DNA of 64,000 nucleotides from Megaustenia siamemsis (GCA_032433765.1 JAVIAB010000073.1:66644205-66708204), one strand, 5' to 3'. Shown: positions 49,901-54,166, counted from the stretch's first letter. Made by a program: numbers and translations. The notes: generated from the letters alone by a model not told the origin.

Positions 49901-50332
49901 GGTCATTTGTTCAGAAGGGATCCACAAAACATCATAAGATGTGCCAAGCATTTGACTACAGAGGGAAGGCAAAGGAGAGACAAACTATGCACAGTGTGGC
50001 AGGGGACAATGAATAGTGTGGGTCAGACTTGGGGCAAGCTGTGAAGGTTGGTCAGCAGGGGCAGCATAAACTAAATACAATTTGTTTCCCCACATGGAGG
50101 ACCAGCCACTGACTGCTGTCGGTGGCCAAGGTCAAGAAAGGGAAGAAGAGTCCCTGGCACAGTTAATCATTTTCTAAAAGTTATAATTTTTCTTCATTGT
50201 ATTATTATAATTGTAACAATTACACTTATATTTGCGATGTTTGAATTGTCATGATTGATTTTGTTGTTACTTTTGTCAATCTCTTGTGACTGACTTTCTC
50301 ATTGTAATATTTTCTCTTCAGGCAAGAAGTGA
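7922..50332 (+). CDS. ASPSCR1: TUG/ASPSCR1 (UBX-domain tether of GLUT4 vesicles, p97 cofactor), 5'-incomplete, 15 exons
   Basis: Exons joined: 7922-7995, 13645-13964, 15482-15666, 17270-17398, 20246-20289, 26462-26483, 26789-26861, 29618-29690, 32123-32271, 36337-36399, 38884-38936, 41243-41294, 42445-42517, 44978-45147, 50322-50332. Each intron starts GT and ends AG, every phase matches, and the total is 497 codons including TGA. Order along the protein: end of a ubiquitin-like domain (GEAAL, LGLTSGKA), a Lys/Glu-rich linker, LTPQEQL..RLLQKY, FADFKFPEETRG, CDREYLVY, VPDDFFEVT, then a UBX domain at about residues 328-408 of this part (IVIRVQFTDRLTLQSLFRP, FYLYTAPPKK, NLAPAALVYCGS) and the terminal PKWLKL. 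From the family: TUG holds GLUT4 vesicles at the Golgi matrix, binds p97/VCP through UBX and dismantles p97 hexamers. The first exons, with the N-terminal ubiquitin-like domain, are not seen here. Identity rests on remembered vertebrate TUG features; splice sites are read by eye. Confidence 0.93.
8660..9600 (+). pseudogene. Mariner (DD34D-type) transposase relic
   Basis: Across three frames, in mariner order: ..EELNYGKVCS, LLHYKEEGDPFL, IVAGESWCHHFEL (GDESW), a SKQQACNSN-like segment, VILLQKNAHPHVRNFIQEAL (HDNA block), WEVLQHPAYSSNRSPCDFHL (HPPYSPDLAPCDF) and LPKRWDVCL near the end. Many frameshifts and stops; catalytic positions are eroded. Terminal repeats not identified. Lies in the first visible TUG intron. 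Confidence 0.85.
9740..10090. repeat. Decayed flank related to the 24-bp array
   Basis: Loosely repeated phrases (cataacaggga..gaggtt, gacaaattagggactgtgatgag) share gact/gag/ttga spacing with the array that follows but are heavily diverged, as expected for an old array edge. Confidence 0.55.
10091..13425. repeat. 3.3-kb minisatellite of 24-bp units with higher-order structure
   Basis: Basic unit tgagatctttgatgtgttag+tgac; nearly every unit has AGATCT. Variant units (ttgaagtgttagagac, ttcacatataattgac, tttattgtgctagtgac) recur in blocks whose spacing is a multiple of 24. Open frames at 10142-10492 and 11537-11728 are array read-through. Located in the TUG intron, ending 220 bp before exon b. 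Confidence 0.95.
13645..13964 (+). CDS. ASPSCR1: TUG exon b (charged linker)
   Basis: Acceptor tttctgcag, donor gtgagc at 13965. 320 bases. Begins HLHRPVEDITLSEIAKKIEK, continues as a Lys/Glu-rich probable coiled coil (KERQKQAKLKKIAQKESELQ), then an acidic, Ser-rich, probably disordered stretch. An alternative acceptor at 13619-13620 would break the phase with the previous exon, so 13645 is preferred. Confidence 0.92.
13965..15481. other. TUG intron b/c, mostly unassigned
   Basis: Contains one short dispersed repeat (14031-14112, minus, family R3: tcagtgccttgg..tgactcttagttggctgc..). The rest shows no gene, array or recognisable transposon. Confidence 0.6.
15482..15666 (+). CDS. ASPSCR1: TUG exon c
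   Basis: Acceptor tttccttcag, donor gtaagt at 15667. Polar, Gln/Asp-rich sequence, then a block with IPGVDIFTPSDFHDLTPQEQ, Leu. Its first two bases complete a codon with the G ending the previous exon; it ends in phase 0. Confidence 0.92.
15800..16513 (-). pseudogene. I/Nimb-like LINE 3' fragment (RNase H and C-terminus)
   Basis: Minus strand: SVVFLTDALSVLTALKSPRN, QWILSHCNIHGNERAEKLAK (RNase H, last Asp replaced: ERAEKL), then across frames LRTGHNRMRNHMF and the end FIRESGI near 15865. Same lineage as the intact element at 20425-22904. Frameshifts make it inactive. Lies in TUG intron c/d. Confidence 0.87.
16514..16750 (+). pseudogene. LINE C-terminal scrap
   Basis: Plus strand, broken frame: FYFRHVLRQIK, then a Lys/Arg-rich segment resembling the GRRSRGRQR..WSDN end of endonuclease-RT LINEs. 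Directly abuts the LINE on the opposite strand. Confidence 0.55.
16751..17269. other. TUG intron c/d remainder, nothing recognised
   Basis: T/C-rich then mixed sequence with no recognised gene or repeat before the acceptor of exon d. Confidence 0.5.
17270..17398 (+). CDS. ASPSCR1: TUG exon d
   Basis: Acceptor ctcttgcag, donor gtgagt at 17399. Exactly 43 codons, phase 0 to phase 0. Starts VAQRLLQKYVAGL and ends with ATSFADFK, which continues into the FPEETRG block of the next exon. The helix at the LTPQEQL/VAQRLLQKY junction is split between exons. Confidence 0.93.
17690..17915 (-). mobile_element. Old tRNA-derived SINE related to SINE-A
   Basis: In reverse it has a B-box-like tccaggttcaaattt, then agttcacccagcct, gggtac, tgggaagtaaag and gtgatactgac, in SINE-A order but well diverged. 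It is in TUG intron d/e. Confidence 0.7.
18177..19214 (-). mobile_element. ~1.04-kb unclassified element with 14-bp target duplication (family R2, copy 2)
   Basis: Flanked by identical agccaaagtctgtt at 18163-18176 and 19215-19228. The first ~410 bp matches, in reverse, 5655-5995 and 33237-33638; the remaining ~620 bp (more GC-rich) is not found elsewhere in the window. No motif of a known transposon protein seen. No poly(A) or simple tail. A partly conserved reading in the shared part (ALCFLACAE.A.MGT.ATF on minus) occurs in all three copies. Confidence 0.78.
19440..19800 (+). repeat. Dispersed repeat family R3
   Basis: 19550-19660 shares ggttagtctgtt, accacgggga, cagctgatagtcactgatcc, tggtgcgaacaatcagctaa and gagtcactgac with 62995-63090, 27810-27905 and, in reverse, 14031-14112. 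The 160-codon open frame across it is a chance frame through repeat DNA. Confidence 0.65.
20246..20289 (+). CDS. ASPSCR1: TUG exon e (FPEETRG micro-exon)
   Basis: Long T tract then acceptor taaag, donor gtgagt at 20290. 44 bases encoding FPEETRGMDLRGGT plus two bases. Completes the FADFK-FPEET motif. The downstream intron holds a LINE only 135 bp after the donor. Confidence 0.88.
20425..22904 (-). mobile_element. I/Nimb-like LINE, 5'-truncated, with 12-bp target duplication
   Basis: Flanked by aaagaaatatca at 20413-20424 and 22905-22916. The 3' end, on the plus-strand left side, is a short (GATA)n tail, as I-group elements end in simple repeats. The 5' end is cut inside the ORF. The unbroken ORF and exact target duplication indicate a young insertion. 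Lies in TUG intron e/f, antisense to the gene. Confidence 0.93.
20461..22830 (-). CDS. LINE ORF2: reverse transcriptase plus RNase H (789 codons, N-terminus missing)
   Basis: Frame is open to the truncation point at 22904, so the ATG at 22830 is internal. RT at about residues 60-290: YRPISLTS, WIDLKKAFDKVW (Asp153), RQGVPQGGVLSPTLF, AMYADDL (241-244), YLGVTFD. RNase H at about 537-660: YTDGSA (Asp542), NYDAEIQAI (Glu582), FLTDARS (Asp608), IPSHCGIPGNEKADQLAKEG (His645, Asp655). After that LRTGHNRLHSHMYTK and a CTCG..C..AEHIL..C knuckle. All catalytic residues are present. The apurinic endonuclease domain and ORF1 of the family are absent. Inference: not autonomous but recently copied. Confidence 0.93.
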   Translation of the reverse strand: METPITQRELELAISKLKMKKSPGNDGVSNEMIKNLGTAANAKLLQIYNICWITGRVPQAWREAIMIPLLKPGNDGSMTSSYRPISLTSCLCKTMERIINLRLQWYLESENLLVPQQAGFRQCYSTEDQATYLSQEIEDAFQEKKLVLAAWIDLKKAFDKVWKEGLLKKLRNYGVNGRMYKWVKAYLHNRRARVQLDGLKSKKVLLRQGVPQGGVLSPTLFLIYINDLVTELPHGIKVAMYADDLVMWCTEEYATVASKLLQRAMNALNSWTNRWCISINTDKCSTTLFTLSPKQKAGAIYINNEPVKEDIQATYLGVTFDNKLSWKQQINKATQKARRKLAILRKLCGTTWGASGKILSKVYQQSIRPHLEYGSSAWCSASNTTLQELDKVQNQALRVITGAMKSTPIMEMEKLWRIPALRERRDTKVLIQAEKFVCMPRHPMKDRFQNLALGRLKRSSFIHQAKRISRQTPDMPRVVKPLLPIPEQTPWTDESGLSVQIRTEVKGIVDKEEQNSLQRKTITLSFLDEEYPQDLWIRVYTDGSAQNAVKNGGAGAYIEYPNNTRDMNKIATGKYCHNYDAEIQAIKLAIEKLLNSNLSPQPVVFLTDARSVLQALQSRKLPHLQTLLTELCKHHRVALQWIPSHCGIPGNEKADQLAKEGSTGTQLDTPVTYHHKKQIIKSIRGPQAPNQDAFHNMNRYEQVIIIRLRTGHNRLHSHMYTKFKIGTSTTCTCGQAPQTAEHILQDCTEYSRLRKIHWPIDTTLQTKLYGPLQELQKTVKFIQETTLQI
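22930..23340. other. TUG intron e/f, unassigned
   Basis: Nothing recognised between the two LINEs. Confidence 0.5.
23400..23812 (+). pseudogene. LINE-B 3' end, uninterrupted
   Basis: Encodes MGFLRRMLKVPWTAKKTNEE, LLKNMRKKQSTFF and KRDHRQQ, then, frameshifted, the end with gaaggacatgattacctatgcc. Closely similar to 4562-5200 without the SINE: agcttggtgtcatggcatgg is the empty site. Confidence 0.88.
24030..26142 (+). mobile_element. Sailor-like Tc1/mariner transposon with TA duplication
   Basis: 2113 bp. Terminal inverted repeats start tagcttgtttcataactcgt (left) and, in reverse, tagctcgtttcaaatcacgt (right), both running on to gcccaactt, with weaker similarity for about another 60 bp. TA at 24028-24029 and 26143-26144 is the target duplication inside the SINE. 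Contains one broken transposase. Confidence 0.92.
24414..25692 (+). pseudogene. DDE transposase of the IS630-Tc1-mariner group, long D-E spacing (Sailor/DD82E-like)
   Basis: N-terminal part 24414-24755 is helix-rich and basic, likely the DNA-binding region (SFNRWIQARD, IRKMLG). A one-base frameshift near 24745 changes frame; then KSTLWRNVRAAGF, VYLDETWINSHHT (first Asp), a nonsense TGA at 24997-24999, IIAHAGSRQHG, CLIMDNAAYHN (second Asp) and PPYHAHLNPKELIW (Glu). By count, 83 residues separate the second Asp from the Glu, far more than the 34-41 of usual mariner/Tc1 enzymes and close to the DD82E Sailor group. One frameshift plus one stop: recently inactivated. Confidence 0.85.
26462..26483 (+). 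CDS. ASPSCR1: TUG exon f (22-base micro-exon)
   Basis: Acceptor cttctcttcag, donor gtaaga at 26484. One base completes a Gly codon, then NTALENW. Supported by strong splice signals and by restoring the frame between exons e (phase 2) and g (phase 0). The residues themselves are not distinctive. Lies about 120 bp after the SINE/Sailor nest. Confidence 0.75.
26789..26861 (+). CDS. ASPSCR1: TUG exon g (CDREYLVY motif)
   Basis: Acceptor ctccacag, donor gtatgt at 26862. Encodes RQCDREYLVYNTEEPLPTSS then DNSN plus one base. Corresponds to the VDR.PVVxH segment before the UBX region in vertebrate TUG. Confidence 0.9.
26862..29617. other. TUG intron g/h
   Basis: Contains degenerate SINE-A-like sequence (about 27235-27285, minus: acagggaatatagtgttagtg), the R3 repeat with a 79-bp triplication (27430-27905), and otherwise AT-rich unassigned DNA from 27910 to 29617. 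Confidence 0.6.
27430..27905 (+). repeat. R3 repeat copy containing a 79-bp triplication
   Basis: Shares caacacatcca.tttcagca, agtacc.ggttt, and gactggttagtc..ttt...gccac with 62865-63090. Inside it, 27560-27815 holds three exact 79-bp tandem units (from ctgaccaaactgtagatcaa) and the start of a fourth. Confidence 0.8.
29618..29690 (+). CDS. ASPSCR1: TUG exon h (PDDFFEVT, UBX N-terminal extension)
   Basis: Acceptor cttttcag, donor gtgagc at 29691. Encodes VPDDFFEVTQADVKIMYRDL then QNA, the PDEFFELTxxDV helix at the start of the extended UBX domain. Ends with two bases (GT) completed by the next exon to Val. Confidence 0.93.
29884..30115 (+). mobile_element. tRNA-derived SINE (SINE-C)
   Basis: tRNA-like head gcgtggccttgcggctaaaa and B-box-like acggtgttcaaagcccgcgg, then a body with cgtggcgactgctttcacc and cctttatttctctggtcct. 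The last part matches the SINE at 42905-43065. In TUG intron h/i. Confidence 0.78.
30172..30613. repeat. 24-bp minisatellite, ~18 copies
   Basis: Unit gatgtaaatacaagatttgt+aagg with t/a and a/g variants. Starts about 55 bp after the SINE at 29884-30115. Long frames on both strands are array read-through. Confidence 0.95.
30662..31893. repeat. 28-bp minisatellite, ~43 copies
   Basis: Unit tttttgcaatcagaaaggta+tgatatca, many units with GATATC. Point variants only. Unrelated in sequence to the 24-bp array 50 bp upstream. Together they fill most of TUG intron h/i. Confidence 0.95.
32123..32271 (+). CDS. ASPSCR1: TUG exon i (UBX strands 1-2)
   Basis: Acceptor ctctgaag, donor gtgagt at 32272. Encodes RQMEDQPLITKTMRQTQKEA, then YERIVIRVQFTDRLTLQSLF and RPREP. 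The best conserved part: LVTK..RE.Q.., VRVLFPDR..LQG.FRP in vertebrates. A tempting ATG at 32130 is internal, not a start. Confidence 0.95.
32300..32845. other. TUG intron i/j, unassigned
   Basis: Purine-rich, broken frames; may be decayed LINE, but no motif is clear enough to name. Confidence 0.4.
32846..33110 (-). mobile_element. SINE-A copy
   Basis: Complete from gtaaagtacc (3' end) to the head actgagctatcctgg in reverse; B box ggaatcaaaccct in reverse. Target duplication not clear. Confidence 0.88.
33237..33638 (+). mobile_element. R2 element, copy 3, inserted in LINE RNase H
   Basis: Matches 5655-5995 and, in reverse, 18177-18590. Flanked by atttcagtgagta (33224-33236) and attccagagagta (33639-33651), 11 of 13 equal. 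Its start is nearly the same as copy 1 (ggtggatagg), its end (ggcctaccataacc) the same as copy 2. Confidence 0.82.
34040..34325. repeat. ~45-49-bp array inside a LINE 3' end, ~6 copies
   Basis: Unit includes aactgaaactaaacagcaga, ctttata and agagaacctgtacagt. The same words appear once in the LINE C-terminal codons (cttaaacagacagatgac.., agagtctggaatc in 15860-15910 reversed), so the array is an expansion of LINE sequence. Confidence 0.85.
34346..35700. other. TUG intron i/j, AT-rich unassigned
   Basis: No gene or recognised repeat. Short open frames only. Confidence 0.5.
35710..36170 (+). pseudogene. LINE-B copy with a large internal deletion
   Basis: GPDNIQIEMIKALEDFGI (RT N-terminal part) is followed at once by TEQKIEAFEMWIYRRIGRIG and the C-terminal end (ACTIKAIDRVEW near 36090), so the whole RT core is missing. 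Confidence 0.83.
36337..36399 (+). CDS. ASPSCR1: TUG exon j (UBX helix)
   Basis: Acceptor atctttcag, donor gtaagt at 36400. Encodes VSALYAFVREHISDPSEEFY with the flanking codons shared across both junctions; matches the LRDFVR.HL..P...FYLF helix and strand of the UBX fold. Confidence 0.93.
36401..37270. other. TUG intron j/k, AT-rich unassigned
   Basis: No recognised features before the LINE at 37280. Confidence 0.5.
37280..38045 (+). pseudogene. LINE-B 3' third, 5'-truncated
   Basis: Starts at the palm motif (YTDDTVLIAKSENELQDML), then TKKKTS, KYLGTLLTSDGRC, VLTYGCESWTIG, RRMLRIRWTAKKS, KKQSSFFGHVM and, shifted, the end cacctacgtcagtaggcccg with tgatgatgatta. Frameshifts near 37430 and 37855. 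Confidence 0.9.
38434..38855 (+). mobile_element. MITE-like Tc1/mariner derivative with ~85-bp terminal inverted repeats
   Basis: Ends agggtgtttataaagtctca and its reverse complement. Repeats run 38434-38518 and 38771-38855 nearly perfectly; TA at 38432-38433 and 38856-38857. The middle encodes a transposase DNA-binding segment (VVVQRFIARFPDKQPPHRIT, NLLNKFIATGNVEDAPRSGR, LRKLSQQVNLPLST) but no DDE domain: an internally deleted, non-autonomous copy. Confidence 0.92.
38884..38936 (+). CDS. ASPSCR1: TUG exon k (UBX TAPPKK strand)
   Basis: Acceptor in a T-rich tract ending cag, donor gtaagt at 38937. Encodes TAPPKKIVKEKSSSLAA, matching ITPPKxxL...xxL. A short inverted-repeat transposon ends 28 bp upstream, so the whole polypyrimidine tract lies in that gap. 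Confidence 0.9.
38938..39870. other. TUG intron k/l, unassigned
   Basis: No gene; a T/A-rich stretch near 39630. Possible old repeats not identified. Confidence 0.5.
39870..40045 (-). mobile_element. tRNA-derived SINE head
   Basis: In reverse: ctacccaactgagctaccg-type head at 40020-40045 and a B-box-like cgtgtttgattcc, then a body to 39875. Which SINE family is unclear. Confidence 0.55.
40767..41160 (+). mobile_element. tRNA-derived SINE (SINE-D), near complete
   Basis: Head gggtggtctttggggtaaga and B box atatttgaatccc, body with gagcatgttaaagaaccctt and gacgtcactactttgctata, end near cgaacgctaggaaaaagaaag in TUG intron k/l, 80 bp before exon l. Confidence 0.78.
41243..41294 (+). CDS. ASPSCR1: TUG exon l (UBX last strand)
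   Basis: Acceptor ttctgtttcag, donor gttagt at 41295. Encodes CNLAPAALVYCGSHSNK plus one base, matching ANLFPAALVHLG that closes the UBX fold. Confidence 0.93.
41760..41950 (-). pseudogene. LINE RT scrap
   Basis: Minus strand reads NLGVCFDQSFAFSEQVDQVI then IKAGNGLSAMR, the LGVxFDxxLxFxxHI segment after the RT palm in Jockey/CR1-type LINEs. Confidence 0.65.
42445..42517 (+). CDS. ASPSCR1: TUG exon m (post-UBX helix)
   Basis: Acceptor catccacag, donor gtgagt at 42518. 73 bases, the only length class (1 mod 3) that joins exon l (phase 1) to exon n (phase 2). Encodes MVLNYKIRSRISHRVEAEAQ then VTR, a loose match to the YLEPGLL..ISPSAADVLVAR segment after the UBX domain in vertebrates. Less conserved than its neighbours. 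Confidence 0.78.
42905..43065 (+). mobile_element. SINE-C head and body feeding into a minisatellite
   Basis: A-box region ctggtggttgaagtgataac, B box gggtttgaatccc, body caactcagaccaggaacacc and gtggtgactgcacaggacc, then cctttatttcttggtcc. That last string is also the first unit of the array that follows. Confidence 0.8.
43058..43792. repeat. 42-bp minisatellite (36-bp variants), ~18 copies
   Basis: Unit tttatttcttggttctatat+ggtttatggttatgccataacc; a 6-base deletion gives 36-bp units; ggttct/ggtcct alternate. Multiples of 3, so several frames stay open (IS WSFMVYGYAITF repeats): not a gene. Confidence 0.95.
43820..44970. other. TUG intron m/n remainder
   Basis: Apart from the short dispersed match to 5573-5620 at its start, AT-rich and unassigned up to exon n. 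Confidence 0.5.
44978..45147 (+). CDS. ASPSCR1: TUG exon n (disordered tail, PKWLKL)
   Basis: Acceptor atttcag, donor gtatgc at 45148. Ser/Thr-rich tail, then SGSQVPKWLKL, the hallmark TUG C-terminus. In the frame that would follow from skipping exon m the sequence hits an early stop and loses PKWLKL, which supports exon m. Confidence 0.93.
45881..48782. repeat. 2.9-kb minisatellite of 35-bp units, ~83 copies, with a 909-bp higher-order duplication
   Basis: Unit agtgagcataaagaagacaa+ttgctagtagttcta. Rare variants (gtgcgcata, a one-base-short gcataaagag unit, gttgtaa, gcactaag) recur at a constant 909-bp offset: 46001 and 46910; 46531 and 47440; 46621 and 47530. In TUG intron n/o. Confidence 0.97.
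48815..48900 (+). mobile_element. Degenerate SINE-A body
   Basis: ggttcacctagcctctgg, atggatatcagag and gggaaagtagggcaacc follow SINE-A order with many changes. Confidence 0.5.
49262..49395 (-). mobile_element. SINE-D head (minus)
   Basis: In reverse: gggtggtctagagataaggg, B box caggtttgattcctgcc, then tggtgggg; same layout as 40767-40860. Confidence 0.65.
49400..50321. other. End of TUG intron n/o, unassigned
   Basis: No gene recognised. 49850-50060 is purine-rich and reads like a broken LINE C-terminus (RRWM..DRSFVQKGSTKH), but support is weak. Confidence 0.4.
50322..50332 (+). CDS. ASPSCR1: TUG terminal exon, coding part (SKK stop)
   Basis: Acceptor tttctcttcag. With the last base of exon n it encodes Ser-Lys-Lys then TGA (50330-50332), giving the end WLKLSKK. 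The basic C-terminus fits the family (vertebrate tails end in Lys/Arg). Confidence 0.87.
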
Positions 50333-50650
50333 GCCAGTCACCAGTGCAGTTCTGCCCATGGAAATACTGAACAATCCATATTATTTGTGCAGATATAAAA
50401 AAAACAAATTTCTTTACTCTACTAATGTTGCAGAATATCAACTATGAATATGTCACTTGCATCAACATTTGTTTTATTTGTTAAAATGCTTCATATTTCT
50501 GACTTTAAAATATCTATTTCATAATTCTGGCTCAAAACATTTCAGTTTTCTGGGTTGCACCATTTGTTTCATACATGTGATAAGAATGGAAACATTTGAA
50601 GATGAACAGAAAGTGGCATATTAGTTTGAATAAAAAAACTTTGTGATCTT
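50333..50650 (+). other. ASPSCR1: TUG 3' untranslated region with poly(A) signal
   Basis: AT-rich sequence after the TGA. The first AATAAA on the plus strand is at 50629-50634, giving a ~300-base 3' UTR with cleavage expected near 50650. A SINE begins at 50711, outside this estimate. The cleavage point is inferred. Confidence 0.6.
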
Positions 50651-50710
50651 CACTAAAAGAAAATGTCAGGACAAAAATTATGGAAATTGTAAGAGGTGTT
50701 ATTGTGACAG

Positions 50711-50972
50711 AGGGAGCCGATAGCTCAGTGGTTAGTGAACTTGACTACAAAGGACACGAGGTAGGTTTCGATCCCAACCGACGGCTTCCAGGTTCACCCA
50801 GCCATTAATGGGTACCAGATTTTTTTCTGGGAAAGTAAAGCAGCACAGGCGTAATACAGACCACGTTACTCCAAAAATCATGTGCCGAAGGTCTGTAAAA
50901 TTTATGGTCACTAACACCATATTCCCTACACGCCACTTGGCGTGATGGGGGTACTTTACTTTTTTTTAACTT
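50711..50972 (+). mobile_element. SINE-A with 12-bp target duplication
   Basis: Head gatagctcagtggttag, B box gtttcgatccc (one change), body, 3' palindrome cgccacttggcg and T run. Flanked by ttattgtgacag at 50699-50710 and 50973-50984. Confidence 0.94.
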
Positions 50973-51079
50973 TTATTGTGACAGCTTTCAAAAATGGAAA
51001 AGAGAATTGCTAAAATATTGAAGCAGAATTTCTCACAGAAATAACCAGGCGGGTTTATGTTCATTTCCAAAATGTGATC

Positions 51080-51170
51080 ATTTTTCTTTTGCCTCTGAAA
51101 GTGGGTACCAGAGGTTATGAACTCTAACACCATGTACACCACAAGGCATGAGGGTGCTTTTTTTTTTTAA
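51080..51170 (+). mobile_element. Degenerate SINE-A 3' end
   Basis: ctctaacaccatgtacaccacaaggcatgagggtgctt plus a T run follows the SINE-A 3' order with substitutions. Confidence 0.5.
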
Positions 51171-51369
51171 AATATACGAGCAAATGAAAATAAACACATC
51201 TAAGAATAACATCTGTTTGTGTTGTTTATAGGCACTCAATCGATACAAGAACTATAACTCTTTTTACTAAAACTGAGAGCGGATGCATAAAGGAAGATGA
51301 TATAATGAGACAAATAAAACCCATTAAAAAAATTATGTGGTGATGGGTACAAAAAGATGTATAACACAG

Positions 51370-51820
51370 TTTTTCTGCCATTATTATGCTACCATAAAAC
51401 GCTTACCCAATCAAATACTATATGGTGAACCAACACACGGAAAAAGACAAAAATCGGCAGACCTAAACTACTTTATAGAGATATCTGTAAATCATCTCTG
51501 AATGACTTCTCCATCTGTGAATATGACTGGGAACATCTGGCAAGTGATCGCACATGGAGAGCATGTATAAGGAACGGTATAACAACATTTGAGACTGTGC
51601 TAAGGCAAAACTTAGAAGAGAAAAGACTCTTGAAAAAGGATGGAAAACCCTGTGGATCAGTGGGACTGACTTGTTCATTCTGTGGCCGTGTGTGTTTGTC
51701 AAACATTGGTAGAATTAGCCACGAGAGAAGCTGTTCGACAAAAACAAAACCTCAAAAACAAAAAAAATACACAATAGTCTCCACTATACCGTCGGACAAG
51801 ACAAAAAGGGCCATATAGTA
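51370..51820 (+). pseudogene. LINE C-terminus with zinc finger
   Basis: Across one frameshift: ILYGEPTHGKRQKSADLNYF, then DWEHLASDRTWRACIRNGIT and, in the open frame 51597-51818, LTCSFCGRVCLSNIGRISHE then RSC. The YGEL..GKR..GRP....D, DR..WR and C-x2-C-H-C finger are the standard end of one group of LINE polyproteins. Confidence 0.8.
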
Positions 51821-51829
51821 TGCTACCAG

Positions 51830-52560
51830 TATCAATCATGGACATTGACTGCTAAGAGAAGCAGTTAATACATATCAGCATGAAATATTTTTCTGCCTGA
51901 AATTAAATATATCTTTTTTTTTTCATTTAATTTCAGTCATTGAATCATCTAAGCAGCCTAATTATCTCAGCTGATGTGGCACATCATGCAAAAAGTATCA
52001 ACATAAAGTTGGGCATGAATGAGCATGCATTGGTTGCATGATTGCCTCAATTTGTTCCTGTGATGAGTGAGCTAATGTGAAACTTGATCACATTAAGCTA
52101 CTCACCATGAAAGTAGTCCCTGCTCATAGTTTCTTTAATGTATTTTTGCATGAAGGGAAGCATGGACCAGTGGTTTTCAACCTTTTGATAAGGACAGTCT
52201 GGTCAGGGTATCATGAACATTCATCCTTTTTTTATTTATTTATTGGAGAGAATCTAATCTCATTAAAATAAAACTGCTTCAACATAGTTCTTTATATCAG
52301 TGATTGGTTTTTATTAAATTATTGAATTATTTTTTATTGCTTCTTTTGAACCTGCCATGCCAGCTAACAGACCACCATTAAAATCGTGTCTGTGCTCTAT
52401 GGATTTTTTGTATGCTAAATGGATGGATAAATGGAGAGAAAGAGAGAATAAAATAGCATTCGCCTGTTAATTTTCTATTGGTGGATGATGTGTAGATAGA
52501 ATGTGATCAGTCTTGTATTCTTTGTGCTTTCTGGAACCAGATTCACTGCTCCTCTCTTCT
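51830..52560. other. Intergenic, unassigned
   Basis: Contains cagtggttttcaacctttt at about 52170, like a hAT-type transposon end, without a visible partner. Confidence 0.4.
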
Positions 52561-52562
52561 CT

Positions 52563-52580
52563 CCCCCCCCCCCCCCCCCC
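52563..52580. repeat. 18-base C run
   Basis: Uninterrupted homopolymer; length likely variable and error-prone. A shorter C run is near 55146-55154. Confidence 0.9.
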
Positions 52581-52801
52581 GTTTAGGAAGAATAACATGG
52601 TTGCAGTTTCTGGTTAGCACTCTCCTTCAAACCCTGCTTTCAAAGTTGTGCTTATATGGATATCCTCCTTTGGTGTTCTTCAGATTTCCCTCAGTTGCTC
52701 ATCATGATACATATAAATGACATATGTACTATCAGGATAATTATGTTTGAATTTTGTTTGAATATTTATCTCCTCCCTCTTTTCCTCGTCTTGTGACTCT
52801 C

Positions 52802-53152
52802 AGCACATTGAAGCAACATTGGAGTCACATTGAAGCAACACTGGAGTAACATTGAAGCAACACTGGAGTAACATTGAAGCAACACTGGAGTAACATTGGA
52901 GTCACATTGAAGTAACATTGGAGTCACATTGAAGTAACATTGGAGTCACATTGAAGCAACACTGGAGTAACATTGAAGCAACACTGGAGTAACATTGAAG
53001 CAACACTGGAGTAACATTGAAGCAACACTGGAGTAACATTGAAGCAACACTGGAGTAACATTGAAGCAACACTGGAGTAACATTGAAGCAACACTGGAGT
53101 AACATTGAAGCAACACTGGAGTAACATTGAAGCAACACTGGAGTCACATTGA
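52802..53152. repeat. 22-bp minisatellite, ~16 copies
   Basis: Unit agcaacactggagtaacatt+ga, with gtcacattgaag variants at both edges and a homogeneous centre. Confidence 0.95.
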
Positions 53153-53334
53153 TTCATGATTCCTTCTCTGTTCAAAATTGTTCATTGTGAGCTGAGAAGC
53201 CCAGTCCATTCCCTGATGTTGTGTCCCATCTCTTCTTTTGCATTGAGAATTTACTAAATTTTTGTCTGCCTTGATAAAATTGATCAGCATCAGTATTTGT
53301 TATTTTTTCGGATACCATCTTTTAATTTAACTCT

Positions 53335-53444
53335 GTGTATACTGCATGGGCGTAATACCGGCCAAAAATCATGTACCGAAGTTATGTAAAATTTGCGGTC
53401 ATTAACACCATATTCCTTATACGCCACTTGGCGTGACGGGGCTC

Positions 53445-53475
<31 letters not shown>
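53335..53475 (+). mobile_element. SINE-A 3' half (5'-truncated)
   Basis: From gggcgtaataccggcc through cgccacttggcgtgacgggg to a 25-base T run. Confidence 0.85.
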
Positions 53476-54166
53476 GCTATTCTGTGTATAATGTATTTGT
53501 ATGTCAATTCATATTCTTCATTAACACAGACACACTTAAGAACAATTGTGCAAGCACAATACACTGCTGCTGTATTTGCCATTTAAAAAAATATGAGAAT
53601 GCATTTTATTTTTGTATCTGAGCCTGCAGCGTCTTCTTTGGTCTTGGTTACTGCAGCGACAGTTGTTTTGACTGGATCATAGCTGTAAATTCAACTTTCA
53701 TCGTCCGATGAACGATGAGAGCTTCATTGTCACTAGTCATCTGATGCTCAAGGCACACTTCATAACTGTTACCAACCATGTGAAGGAACTGATGGGTTGT
53801 TACCCCTTTAGTCCTCAAGGATCAGTTCACGAAATATGCATGCCAGTCAAAGACCTACGTATGACCTAATGAATGTTAGCTAAAAGCCTGAAGAGACATT
53901 TTGAGGGTCTATGTAGCAGATCTGCCAAATTGCATGCAAAGTTTGACATAGACACTGCTTGAATTTGTCAACCATCGTACTGATCGCAGAGTGGCCCGAT
54001 ACACAAGGCTGGAATGTGGTGTGTAAATGCTGACCACTTGTGGACAACTTGATGTCATGTGACATAAAAAACAGAACACTTCACAACATTAACTGTCAGA
54101 TTTTCACTCGAATATGTCAAGTTGTACATCATGGTAATTACAGTCCAGAAACTTGCCGAAAGTCCC
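53476..54166. other. Intergenic, unassigned
   Basis: Slightly GC-richer block at 53640-54060 without a recognisable protein or repeat. Confidence 0.5.

Noticed and set aside
52165..52190. hAT transposon end (cagtggttttcaacctttt)
   Set aside because: Resembles a known hAT terminal motif but no inverted partner or 8-bp duplication was found nearby.
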